From Deltaproteobacteria bacterium (GTDB taxonomy: Bacteria; Desulfobacterota; Syntrophobacteria; Syntrophobacterales; Syntrophobacteraceae), in contig JAJYTC010000009.1 of NCBI GenBank assembly GCA_021793275.1, positions 1 to 52,189 on the forward strand: a DNA stretch of 52,189 nucleotides, read 5' to 3'. Shown in pieces: positions 43,121 to 50,958 of this stretch. Position 1 is the stretch's first letter. Each line of letters starts with the position of its first letter. A program made the position numbers and the translations under genes. The notes beneath the pieces were generated by a model. The model saw nothing but the letters and a program-made list of their open reading frames with translations. It did not search any database and was not told where the DNA came from.

Positions 43121-44668
43121 TTAGCAAAAACCTGCAAACGTCCAGCGCCGAAGTTTCAACCACAATGAGAAAATGCTCTCGATAAATGGGGTAAGGCGCG
43201 TTCGGTTGTACATATCCGCAACCTGCCTTATGGCTTCCGCCCGGGTCGGGTATGGGTGGATGACACTGGCTATGCTTTTGAGGCCAACGCCGTTGACCAT
43301 GGCAAGGCCAATTTCACCGATCATATCCCCGGCGTGGCGCGCTACGATTGTTGCCCCTAAAATTTTATCGCTGCCTCGCTTCACGTGGATTTTGACAAAC
43401 CCGCTGTCTTCACCGTCTACAATCGCGCGGTCAACATCGCCAAAAGATTTCGTGAAAGTATCAACCTCGATGCCCCGCTCTTTTGCCTGCCATTCGTACA
43501 TTCCCACGTGAGCAACTTCAGGGTCGGTGTAAGTTGTCCAGGGAATGGTAAGTCCGCTCAGTCTCTTGCGCCCCATGAAAAGGGCGTTTTGAATCACGAT
43601 TCGCGCCGAACCGTCTGCCATGTGCGTGAACTTGTGTGGAAGGCAAACGTCTCCTGCCGCATAAATCCTCGGGTTGCTTGTCTGAAGGAAATCGTTCACC
43701 TTGACCCCGGTCTTTACGTCGTAGGCGACTCCGGCAGCTTCGAGATCAAGTCCCTCCACATTCGGGGCTCGCCCCACTCCAAGGAGGATCTCGTCAACAA
43801 CCAAACGGACCTTCCCGCCTTTATTTTCGTAGAAGACTATCTTTCCTTCATCGGTTTTGGTGATCTTCTCCGGTCTTGCATCGAGCAGCAGCTGAACGCC
43901 TTCTTTTAAAAAAGTCTCCTGGATAATCCTTGCCGCATCGCTATCTTCTCTTCCGAGGAGATGTTCACCGGTGTGGATGACGGTCACTTTGGCGCCAAGC
44001 CTTTGAAAAGCCTGGGCAAGCTCGCAACCAAGCGGGCCGCCCCCTATGACTGCGAACCGCTGCGGACGCTCGGTCAGTGAGAAAACCGTTTCGTTGGTAA
44101 GATAGCCTGCCTGCCGGAGCCCTTCTATCGGAGGTTCGACAGCCCGTGCTCCTGTGGCGATCACGGCCTTACTGAATCTAAGCTTTTTGCCGCCCACTTC
44201 CAGGGAATCTTTCCCCGTGAACCGGGCTTCTCCAAAAAAGAGAGCCACTCCGAGATCCCGGAAGCGTTTTGCCGAATCGTGGAAACTGATCTTTGATCGC
44301 AGTCTGCGCATCCGTTCCATAACCGCCGAAAAATCGACCGCAACCCCCTCTGGAATGCGTATGCCGAAGTCTCCCGCCATCCGTACATCCTCGGCCATCC
44401 TGGCGGAACGGATAACGGCCTTGGAGGGCACACACCCGTGGTTGAGGCAGTCTCCTCCCAAAAAATGGTTTTCGACAAGAGCAACCTTGGCGCCAAGGGC
44501 TGCGGCGCCTGCCGCAGTTACAAGACCGGCCGTGCCTGCTCCTACAACCACAAGGTTGTACCTGCCCGAAGGCTCGGGGTTGCTCCAGTCGGGCGGGGAA
44601 ACGTTGGAAACAAGTACCTTATCGTAACGGTCCTCCGGGAAAACTCCTTGAGACCCGTCCGTATTCAT
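43121..44668 (-). CDS. Mercuric-reductase/dihydrolipoamide-dehydrogenase-like flavoprotein
   Basis: A 515-residue pyridine nucleotide-disulfide oxidoreductase. FAD binding is at VVVGAGTAGLVTAAGAA, the redox-active pair is in CLNHGCVPSKA, NAD(P)H binding is at VIGGGPLGCELAQAF, and the second FAD motif is IYAAGDVC. The dimer-interface end HPYPTRAEAIRQVAD is present. The N-terminal metal-binding domain and the C-terminal Cys pair of true MerA are missing, so mercury reduction is doubtful; the last residues are WTFAGFC, with one terminal cysteine. AAGGA lies 7 bases before ATG 44668. It follows the ArsS-like gene by about 50 bases on the same strand. Confidence 0.85.
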   Translation of the reverse strand: MNTDGSQGVFPEDRYDKVLVSNVSPPDWSNPEPSGRYNLVVVGAGTAGLVTAAGAAALGAKVALVENHFLGGDCLNHGCVPSKAVIRSARMAEDVRMAGDFGIRIPEGVAVDFSAVMERMRRLRSKISFHDSAKRFRDLGVALFFGEARFTGKDSLEVGGKKLRFSKAVIATGARAVEPPIEGLRQAGYLTNETVFSLTERPQRFAVIGGGPLGCELAQAFQRLGAKVTVIHTGEHLLGREDSDAARIIQETFLKEGVQLLLDARPEKITKTDEGKIVFYENKGGKVRLVVDEILLGVGRAPNVEGLDLEAAGVAYDVKTGVKVNDFLQTSNPRIYAAGDVCLPHKFTHMADGSARIVIQNALFMGRKRLSGLTIPWTTYTDPEVAHVGMYEWQAKERGIEVDTFTKSFGDVDRAIVDGEDSGFVKIHVKRGSDKILGATIVARHAGDMIGEIGLAMVNGVGLKSIASVIHPYPTRAEAIRQVADMYNRTRLTPFIESIFSLWLKLRRWTFAGFC

Positions 44669-44716
44669 GTTGTTATCCTTGAGAAGAAACAAATCAATAC
44701 AATAGGGGCACTGAAC

Positions 44717-45778
44717 TCAGGCTCCGATGGCCCCGCCTCAGGTGAACCCCGCACCTGCCGTACACGCATAGCAGTGTTCCCCCACCGCAATCGGCGTTCC
44801 CGGTTGCGGGGCGCCTTCAACCCGAGAGACATGGATCGCCCGTCCGCCCAGGGGAAGACCTTGTGCCAGATTGAAATCACAGTCATACAGGTATCCGTCC
44901 CACGAGACGGAAACAAGCGTTCGGCACATGAGTCCCGGTAACGTGCAGGGGTTGAAGCTTTCGGTGAGCCTTCGCATGTAGGGTTCGAAATTCCCCGACT
45001 CTATCAGCCATTTTTGAAATCTTCCCAGGGGGGCATTGCCGAATGTATAAAGATGGTTGAACACTATTCCCCACCTGGTCCAGAGGTCTTTTCGAAACTT
45101 TCTTTCGGTCGCCTCCTGAGAAGCGGGAAGAAAAGCACCGGCGGGATTGGAGACGATGTTAAGCTCCAAGCCTGAACCCGGTTCGCCGTATCCTATGGCA
45201 TTAAGTTCTTTCAGGGCGGCAATGCTTTTCTCCCAGATTCCTCTCCCGCGTTGTGAATCAGACTGTGCCCGGTTGAGGGAAGGCAGGGAGGCAACCAGCA
45301 CCACTCTATATTCCTTGCAAAGTTCCACCAGGTATCTGCGGCTATCCTCGGTCAAGGCCGTGAGGTTGGAACGAAGCATGATTCTTGGGGCAAAAACAGC
45401 CAGGTTTTCGATAAAGACAGCGAGGTTGCCGTTCATTTCAGGCGCCCCGCCTGTGATATCGATTGTCTGAAAACGACTGCGTTCGGCGAACGCAATGATT
45501 TCAGCCGCCGTTTTGGCATCCATCATTTCGACGCGGCCGGGACCGGCTTCCAGATGGCAGTGGCGACACATTTGATTGCAAAGAAGCCCCATGTTGATCT
45601 GCAAAACCGTCGTTTGCCCGCGAACCAGCTCCAATCCATTGAGTGCAAGCATCGAAGCAAATGATTCGGCAAGAAGGGTTTCCTTCGAAACATCCGTTGC
45701 GGCGCCGGGTTTTGACAGGCGTCCGTTTGTTGTCTTTTCCATAAGCGTCCAGGTCATACCTCCATGAACATCCCTCAT
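44717..45778 (-). CDS. arsS: ArsS-like radical SAM protein, probable selenoprotein (in-frame TGA)
   Basis: A radical SAM protein of the arsenosugar-biosynthesis ArsS family. The cluster is C67-x3-C71-x2-C74 (CNQMCRHC), with DITGGAPEMN for SAM binding and the C-terminal cysteine region CTLPGLMCRTLVSVSWDG, YDCDFN and HCYACTAGAG. A TGA at 44740-44738 follows GFT. Reading it as selenocysteine (residue 347) gives F-T-U-G-G-A-I-G-A and a second TGA at 44719-44717. In this family the motif is CTAGAG-S-S-(C/U)-G-G, so the TGA sits exactly at the Cys/Sec position. A stem GGGGC (44734-44730) / GCCCC (44709-44705) just after it may be the bacterial SECIS. Starts at 45757 or 45742 are also possible. Confidence 0.8.
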
Positions 45779-46127
45779 CCGTCTGGAGATCTCAATCCTC
45801 CAAGGGACCGGATAACAATTTTCTTTCCATGTTAACGTATTTCTGCGCTGAATGAAAATATGAGCTTGCCCTGGCTCTCCTCACCCCTGCCTGAGCGGCC
45901 CGGGTCGATAATCAGGAGTCTATGGCAGCCCATCTTGCGAATAAGAAAGAATGGCTTGTAAACTAATTCGCGATTTCATCCGTTATTCAGATGAAAGGCT
46001 TTTCGTGATTTTGGCCGAGTTTCGGGATGGGGCCGAATAGATATTGATATCGCGAGGAAATTGTTAATAATGAACAGAACACAAGGGGGATAAAATCACA
46101 TAGACGACAGGGTGTGTTCTTCTCAGG
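45779..46127. other. Divergent intergenic region between arsS and the sigma factor gene
   Basis: About 350 bases without a supported gene, between divergent operons. It contains an AT-rich stretch and a GATATTGATATC palindrome-like segment near 46040. Promoters for both sides are expected; I cannot assign any with confidence. Confidence 0.35.
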
Positions 46128-46772
46128 ATGAATCTGACCGAAGATCTTGAACTGAAAGTCCCCCCCACAGGCGCGCAACTTTCCACACTCGTGGAGAAGG
46201 CCAGGGAGGGGGACAGGGATGCCTTCGAAAAACTGATGGCTCTCCATCAGGACGAGATTTTTCGGCTGGTATTTTTCCGCACCAGGTCCAGGATCGATTC
46301 CGAGGACTTGACGCAGGACATCTTCATGTCTGCGTTCAAATACCTGCCCCAGCTCAAGGACTCGGACAGGTTTCGCCCCTGGCTTTACAGAATAGCGCTC
46401 AACCGGGTAAATGATTTTCACCGGAAAAACAACTTTCTCGCTTATTTAGGGATTACAGAGTCAAGGGAGGACGCAGATGTGGCGGACATCGAACCGCACC
46501 TCGACCCCGACGCGCTTGACACCGTGATCCGCAAAGAATTCTGGTTGCATGTCAGGCAGTTGGCCAAACGATTTTCGCGTATGGAAAAAGAGGTGTTTTT
46601 TCTAAGGTTCGTCGATGATCTCAATTTGAGGGAAATAGCTCAGACGCTCCACAAGAGCGAAAGCGCAGTCAAGACCCACCTTTACCGCGCGATCCGGAAA
46701 TTTAAAGAGGACACGACCTTAAGTGATTTTATACAGGGAGAATGGCAAGGTGAAAAAGATAAGCCATCTTGA
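46128..46772 (+). CDS. ECF-type RNA polymerase sigma factor
   Basis: A 214-residue sigma-70-family factor with only regions 2 and 4. Region 2 includes GDRDAFEKLMALHQDEIFRL, SEDLTQDIFMSAFKYL and FRPWLYRIALNRVNDFHRK. Region 4 includes LREIAQTLHKSESAVKTHLYRAI, a helix-turn-helix. The next gene encodes a zinc-type anti-sigma factor and overlaps it by about 23 bases, followed by a periplasmic Spy-like protein. The module therefore probably responds to envelope or metal stress and may drive its own operon. Confidence 0.9.
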   Translation: MNLTEDLELKVPPTGAQLSTLVEKAREGDRDAFEKLMALHQDEIFRLVFFRTRSRIDSEDLTQDIFMSAFKYLPQLKDSDRFRPWLYRIALNRVNDFHRKNNFLAYLGITESREDADVADIEPHLDPDALDTVIRKEFWLHVRQLAKRFSRMEKEVFFLRFVDDLNLREIAQTLHKSESAVKTHLYRAIRKFKEDTTLSDFIQGEWQGEKDKPS

Positions 46773-47277
46773 CGACAACCAGATTATCGAGGCCGTAATC
46801 GATGAAAAAGGCCTGAACGGATTGCTGCGCCGTCATTTGTCCGAGTGTCCCGCCTGCCGTGCCCAAAAAGAGATGCTGCAAGCCAGACTTGCGCGATTCG
46901 GAGAAATTTCACGCGGCAAAATACCCCTCGGCTACAGAAAACCGAAGTTGATCGAAATCAACGCAGGAGAAATGGCAAAGGCATGGACAATTCATCCCGC
47001 GCTGGCAATTTGCGCGGCTTTGGCCGTCCTGGCGCTTTTTCTGACTCCCATAGTCATTAACAGAGACAATCTCTTTACGAAGTCGGTTGTTTACCGGGAG
47101 ATGCTCCAGGACGAGAAGTTCATGGCCGAGGTTCGAAGCCTCGAGGAAAATCCTCTGCCCAGCTTCTCTGTGGATATTTCGGGTCCCGGCTCAAACGGGC
47201 CGAACATCGCGTCTCCCGGGCACAGCGCGAAAAATGACGTCAGCCCGGCCCTCAAGCATGGATCGCGAAATGCATAA
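46750..47277 (+). CDS. Zinc-binding anti-sigma factor with one transmembrane helix
   Basis: A 175-residue protein. The N-terminus carries the ZAS motif H-x3-C-x2-C in RRHLSECPACRAQ. A single helix (about 85-105, LAICAALAVLALFLTPIVI) then leads to a periplasmic tail of about 70 residues. It should hold the ECF sigma factor inactive at the membrane until a redox or envelope signal. The start is taken as GTG at 46750, which overlaps the sigma gene; an ATT-type earlier codon at 46723 is unlikely. The C-terminal tail (GPGSNGPN) is low complexity. Confidence 0.75.
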   Translation: MKKISHLDDNQIIEAVIDEKGLNGLLRRHLSECPACRAQKEMLQARLARFGEISRGKIPLGYRKPKLIEINAGEMAKAWTIHPALAICAALAVLALFLTPIVINRDNLFTKSVVYREMLQDEKFMAEVRSLEENPLPSFSVDISGPGSNGPNIASPGHSAKNDVSPALKHGSRNA

Positions 47278-47890
47278 CAACTCGCTTGCAATAGTGGTGG
47301 GAGCTCTCATTCTACTTGCGTTTCCAGTTGCGTGCAGAGCACAGCAGGCCGCGCCGGGCAAGTGGATAAACCGCACGCTTGCCGACACCGCTGCCAACGA
47401 GGCCTCCCAAAGAGCCAAAGAGATCCCGCCCGGAAGGTGGTGGCACCTGCCCTACTTTGCAAACCGGTTGAATATCACCGACCAGGAGAAGGCGCAACTG
47501 GACCAGCTTTTCGATTACAACCGCAACAAGCTCGAACAGCTAAAGATGCAGGTCGAGGATCAAAGAGACAAACTGTTGGACGCGATCAACCGGCAGCACC
47601 TCAATGAAACAGCCGCGATCGCCATGATGAAAACACTGGAGAGCAGCCGGACCCTGCTGGCCTCAACACGATTCACCTACTCGCTGGAAGTAAGAAAATT
47701 GCTCGGATACGAGCGCTTCGAGCGTCTAAAGACGCTTTTTCGAAACTGGCACGGCTTGCAGGAGTATTTCTCGAACGCAGGAACGAAAAACCCGGGTGTG
47801 AGGCAGGCCGGCGGCCCGCAACCTTCCGTCGGGGCGCAGCCGGCCGGCAATCCGGGCCCGCCAGGAGGCCGCGAGACCCCGCGAGAGTAA
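47258..47890 (+). CDS. Periplasmic Spy/CpxP-like (heavy-metal sensor-like) protein
   Basis: A 210-residue secreted protein. A signal peptide (AIVVGALILLAFPVACRA) is followed by a helical domain with NRLNITDQEKAQLDQLF, an LT-x-x-Q-like motif of Spy/CpxP/zinc resistance-associated proteins, and RDKLLDAINR. It ends with a Pro/Gly-rich tail. Such proteins act as periplasmic chaperones or metal sensors upstream of ECF sigma systems. Two starts, 47258 and 47270, are close; 47270 has GGA 7 bases upstream. It overlaps the anti-sigma gene and completes the three-gene operon. Confidence 0.7.
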   Translation: MDREMHNNSLAIVVGALILLAFPVACRAQQAAPGKWINRTLADTAANEASQRAKEIPPGRWWHLPYFANRLNITDQEKAQLDQLFDYNRNKLEQLKMQVEDQRDKLLDAINRQHLNETAAIAMMKTLESSRTLLASTRFTYSLEVRKLLGYERFERLKTLFRNWHGLQEYFSNAGTKNPGVRQAGGPQPSVGAQPAGNPGPPGGRETPRE

Positions 47891-47905
47891 TCCGGCCCCG
47901 CGCAC

Positions 47906-48592
47906 TCAATGTTCGCCGGGCCTGCCGAGGCAGATTTCGTTTGCTCCACGGCGCATGTTTTCCTCTGCCTGCCTGTGCCGGAGCCAGTGGAGCACTTTTT
48001 CGAACTCTCTTTTGAGTTCTCGCAACGCGAGTCCTCTGTGAGAAACGTTCAGTTTCTGCTCCATGCTCATTTCGGCGAAAGTTTTCCCGCTCGGCGGATA
48101 TAAGAAAAGCGGATCATAGCCAAACCCGTTTTCGCCTCTGGGTGAATCGAGAATCACCCCTTCGCAGAAAGCTTCATAGGTAAGGGCGGGGCCGGAGGGA
48201 ACGGCCAGGGACAAAACGCAGCAAAACCGGGCCTTCCGGTTTGTCTTGCCTGAAAGGGCCTTAAGAAGCTTTTCGTTGTTTTCGAGATCGGATGCCTGAG
48301 GTCCCGCATAGCGGGCGGAATAGACGCCGGGGGCGCCGTCCAGCGCATCGACCGAAAGCCCCGAATCGTCGGCCAGAGCAGGTAGACCGAGGACTCTGGC
48401 CGTAAAGCTCGCCTTCTTGTAAGCATTCTCTTCAAAGGTCTCGCCATCTTCGACCGGCTGCGGAATCGGGCCGAAATCGTTTAAATCCTTAACCAGAATC
48501 GGAAAATCGGCGAGCATTTTCCTTATCTCCGCAGACTTTCCCCTGTTCTTTGTGGCGATTACCAGAATTTGATCTGCAACATTTACGGTCAT
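47906..48592 (-). CDS. rdgB: XTP/dITP pyrophosphatase (RdgB/HAM1)
   Basis: A 228-residue house-cleaning enzyme removing ITP, XTP and dITP from nucleotide pools. Motifs are VIATKNRGKSAEI, ETFEENAYKKA, LADDSGLSVDAL, GVYSARYAG and GENGFGYDPLF, ending in SHRGLALREL. The C-terminus is extended by about 25 residues beyond the usual end. It is the last gene of the leftward Tat/Res operon, starting 3 bases after the tatC stop. Confidence 0.94.
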   Translation of the reverse strand: MTVNVADQILVIATKNRGKSAEIRKMLADFPILVKDLNDFGPIPQPVEDGETFEENAYKKASFTARVLGLPALADDSGLSVDALDGAPGVYSARYAGPQASDLENNEKLLKALSGKTNRKARFCCVLSLAVPSGPALTYEAFCEGVILDSPRGENGFGYDPLFLYPPSGKTFAEMSMEQKLNVSHRGLALRELKREFEKVLHWLRHRQAEENMRRGANEICLGRPGEH

Positions 48593-48595
48593 CGG

Positions 48596-49357
48596 CTATT
48601 CACCTGTTTCTTCAGCAACTTCAGCGGATTTTCCCCCGAAGAAATAAACAATCCAAACGCTCAATTCATAAAGAACCAGCAGAGGAAGGGCCATCAAAAG
48701 CTGCGATACGATGTCGGGACTTGGAGTAAGCACCGCAGCCAGGATAAAAATCAGCACTATCGCCCACTTGCGCTTTCGTCTCAAAAAGTCCGCACTGAGA
48801 ATGCCAAGTTTTGCAAGAAAAAAGGCGAATACGGGAAGCTCGAATACGAGACCGAAGCACAACAGCATTTTTTCGGCAAATGACAGATACTTATCGATGC
48901 TCATCATGGGGGTGATGTAGGGAGAAGAGGGCGATGCGAAGAATTTAAAGGCTACCGGAACAACGACGAAATACCCGAACAGAACGCCGGAAACGAAGAA
49001 CAAACTGGAAAAAAATATAACCGGCAGTATATACTTTTTCTCGTTCTCATAGAGGCCGGGAGCTATAAATCTCCATATCTGCCACAAAACGACCGGGGAG
49101 GCGAGGATCGTGCCCGCGATGAAGGACACCTCCATCTCGGCCAAAAAAGCCTCATAGGGGACCGTATAGATAAGCTTGTAAGGCTGCCCTGCGGGTAATG
49201 CCTTGACCCAGGGCATTATAAATATATCGAAAATCCTATCTTTGAAGCAATAACACAGGACGAAGCCAACACCTATGGCGAGGCCGCAAAGCAGTATCCT
49301 GCTTCGCAACTCCTCCAGGTGCTGAAACAGGGGCATTTTGTTTTCTTCGTCCGACAT
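48596..49357 (-). CDS. tatC: Twin-arginine translocase subunit TatC
   Basis: A 253-residue six-helix membrane protein that binds twin-arginine signal peptides. HLEELRSRI is the conserved N-terminal motif and F-x-A-E region follows as EAFLAEMEV. PVVLWQIWRFIAPGLYENEKK is the conserved loop. The start at 49357 (MSDEENK) has AGGA 6 bases upstream; the ATG two codons earlier is less favoured. It follows tatB with about 60 bases between, occupied by a short tandem repeat. Confidence 0.94.
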   Translation of the reverse strand: MSDEENKMPLFQHLEELRSRILLCGLAIGVGFVLCYCFKDRIFDIFIMPWVKALPAGQPYKLIYTVPYEAFLAEMEVSFIAGTILASPVVLWQIWRFIAPGLYENEKKYILPVIFFSSLFFVSGVLFGYFVVVPVAFKFFASPSSPYITPMMSIDKYLSFAEKMLLCFGLVFELPVFAFFLAKLGILSADFLRRKRKWAIVLIFILAAVLTPSPDIVSQLLMALPLLVLYELSVWIVYFFGGKSAEVAEETGE

Positions 49358-49390
49358 CTCCATTCCTGCTTACATGGAAAAAAAGGCTCC

Positions 49391-49420
49391 CTATAAGACC
49401 TATAAGACATATAGGACCTA
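49391..49420. repeat. 9-bp tandem repeat at the tatB stop
   Basis: CTATAAGAC occurs twice in tandem (49391-49408), followed by a variant ATATAGGAC and CTATA. The array ends within the tatB stop codon (49418-49420 on the minus strand). Confidence 0.75.
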
Positions 49421-49837
49421 TACTTTCTCTATCGGCTCTTCAGGTGTACGCTCCACAGATCGAGTCTCTTCGGCCGGCCGTGCGCCGGCAGTTTCCGCTG
49501 CCGTGCCCTGGACCAGGGACTTCGACTCAGCCAGCGCGGTTTCGAGCGCTTCTTTGGGCTCATCATAAACGGCCGACTTGATGGCGCTCCCCTCGTCCGA
49601 GACGATACTGTTCATGAGGTGCCTTTTGAGGCTGACTTCCCTCTGGGCCGAACGAAATTCCTCCTTGAGTCCGCGAACGGTTTCGTCCTGGTCCATCGCG
49701 CTTTTCAGCTCATCCATCGTCCGTTTGAACTCGGCGTAACCGCGCCCGAGCGCCCTCGCCACATCCGGCAGCTTCTTGGGTCCCACCACCAGCAAAACGA
49801 CGATCATAATCACAAGAAGGTGTTCAAAGCCGAACAT
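49418..49837 (-). CDS. tatB: Sec-independent translocase subunit TatB
   Basis: A 139-residue TatA/B-family protein: an N-terminal helix ([21 protein letters not shown]), an amphipathic helix ([20 protein letters not shown]) and a long charged C-terminal tail. Its length and the FGFEHLLVI opening favour TatB over TatA. It lies between tatA and tatC. The 3' end abuts a short tandem repeat. Confidence 0.85.
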   Translation of the reverse strand: MFGFEHLLVIMIVVLLVVGPKKLPDVARALGRGYAEFKRTMDELKSAMDQDETVRGLKEEFRSAQREVSLKRHLMNSIVSDEGSAIKSAVYDEPKEALETALAESKSLVQGTAAETAGARPAEETRSVERTPEEPIEKV

Positions 49838-49880
49838 GGATCACCCCCCGTTGGCGCCGCAAACCCTGTGCAGCTTTTTT

Positions 49881-50087
49881 CTATTCATTGGGCTTTGTGT
49901 CTGCGGCTTTGGCTTCGGCTTCGGGGGCCGGCTTGGTTTCTTCCTGCTGTTTAACGTCGGCGCCCAGCGCCTTTTTGAATTCGCTGATCCCTTTTCCCAG
50001 GCCGCTTCCCAACTCGGGCAATTTTTTGCCGCCTGCAATGATCATCACAATCGCCAGTAAAGCCGCCCATTCCAGTCCGTCCAGCAT
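49881..50087 (-). CDS. tatA: Sec-independent translocase subunit TatA
   Basis: A 68-residue protein with one N-terminal helix ([23 protein letters not shown]), the conserved FG-like hinge replaced by [16 protein letters not shown], and a short Ala/Glu/Lys-rich tail. It forms the pore with TatC. It lies 40 bases upstream of tatB and 16 bases downstream of the resC-like gene, within one leftward operon. Confidence 0.88.
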   Translation of the reverse strand: MLDGLEWAALLAIVMIIAGGKKLPELGSGLGKGISEFKKALGADVKQQEETKPAPEAEAKAADTKPNE

Positions 50088-50103
50088 GGCTCATCCTCCA
50101 ATG

Positions 50104-50958
50104 CTATTGTCTTGCATAGCTGTGTAATCCGCTCAAAAGGAAGTTTACCCCAAAATAGGTAAAGAGAACACACCCAAAACCGATCATTGACAGCCAGGCG
50201 ACTTTTTCCCCTTTCCAGCCTTTGATATTACGCGAGTGCAGCACCGAGGCATAAATCAGCCAGGTTATCAGAGACCAGGTTTCCTTGGGGTCCCAGCTCC
50301 AGTATGAGCCCCAGGCCGAGTTGGCCCACACCGCCCCCGTTATTATTCCCACCGAAAGCCACAGAAACCCGAACAACACCATCTGGTAGTTGAACCACTC
50401 AAGCTGGGAAGCGCTTGGCAAAAGGCCCAGGACACCGCTTTGAGGATCGGGGTTGCCGCGATATTTTTTTTTCAGCAGGTATAGTGCGCTCAGCCCGAAA
50501 GACACGGCGAAAGCCGAATAGCCCAGAAAACAGGTTACTACATGAGCAATCAGCCAGTTGCTCTTGAGCGCCGGGACGAGCGGCTGAATTTTTGAACTGA
50601 GGTCTTTCGAAAAGGAGGCATACGCCATAGCCAGAAACGAAAAAAGCGCCGGCAATACCCCCAGGGCGCGTTGCCTGACGCGCCATTCAAATATCAGGTA
50701 GATAAGCATTATTGTCCAGGAAGCAAAGACCAGCGACTCGTACATATCGGCAAGCGGTATATGTCCGTAGCCCATACGGTAGGATTCCGCCCAGCGCAGT
50801 CCTATGCCGGCGGCCTGAATGAGCAGTGCGGCCCAGCCCGTAATCGTGCCTGCTTTGAGCAAAGGCCGGCAGCGAAAAATCGTACCGGACAGATAGAGGA
50901 CCGTGCAAAAAAAGTATACGAAAGTAGTCAGACTGAGCAAAAGAGAACTAGTCATCAA
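50104..50958 (-). CDS. resC: System II cytochrome c maturation protein ResC/CcsA
   Basis: A 284-residue multi-helix membrane protein of the haem-handling CcmC/CcsA family. The tryptophan-rich haem motif is WGSYWSWDPKETWSLITW near residue 215, with flanking histidines in LIAHVVTCFLGYSAF and YASVLHSRNIKGW. With ResB it delivers haem to apocytochromes c outside the membrane. Its start overlaps the resB stop by 4 bases (ATGA), indicating coupling. Confidence 0.92.
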   Translation of the reverse strand: MMTSSLLLSLTTFVYFFCTVLYLSGTIFRCRPLLKAGTITGWAALLIQAAGIGLRWAESYRMGYGHIPLADMYESLVFASWTIMLIYLIFEWRVRQRALGVLPALFSFLAMAYASFSKDLSSKIQPLVPALKSNWLIAHVVTCFLGYSAFAVSFGLSALYLLKKKYRGNPDPQSGVLGLLPSASQLEWFNYQMVLFGFLWLSVGIITGAVWANSAWGSYWSWDPKETWSLITWLIYASVLHSRNIKGWKGEKVAWLSMIGFGCVLFTYFGVNFLLSGLHSYARQ

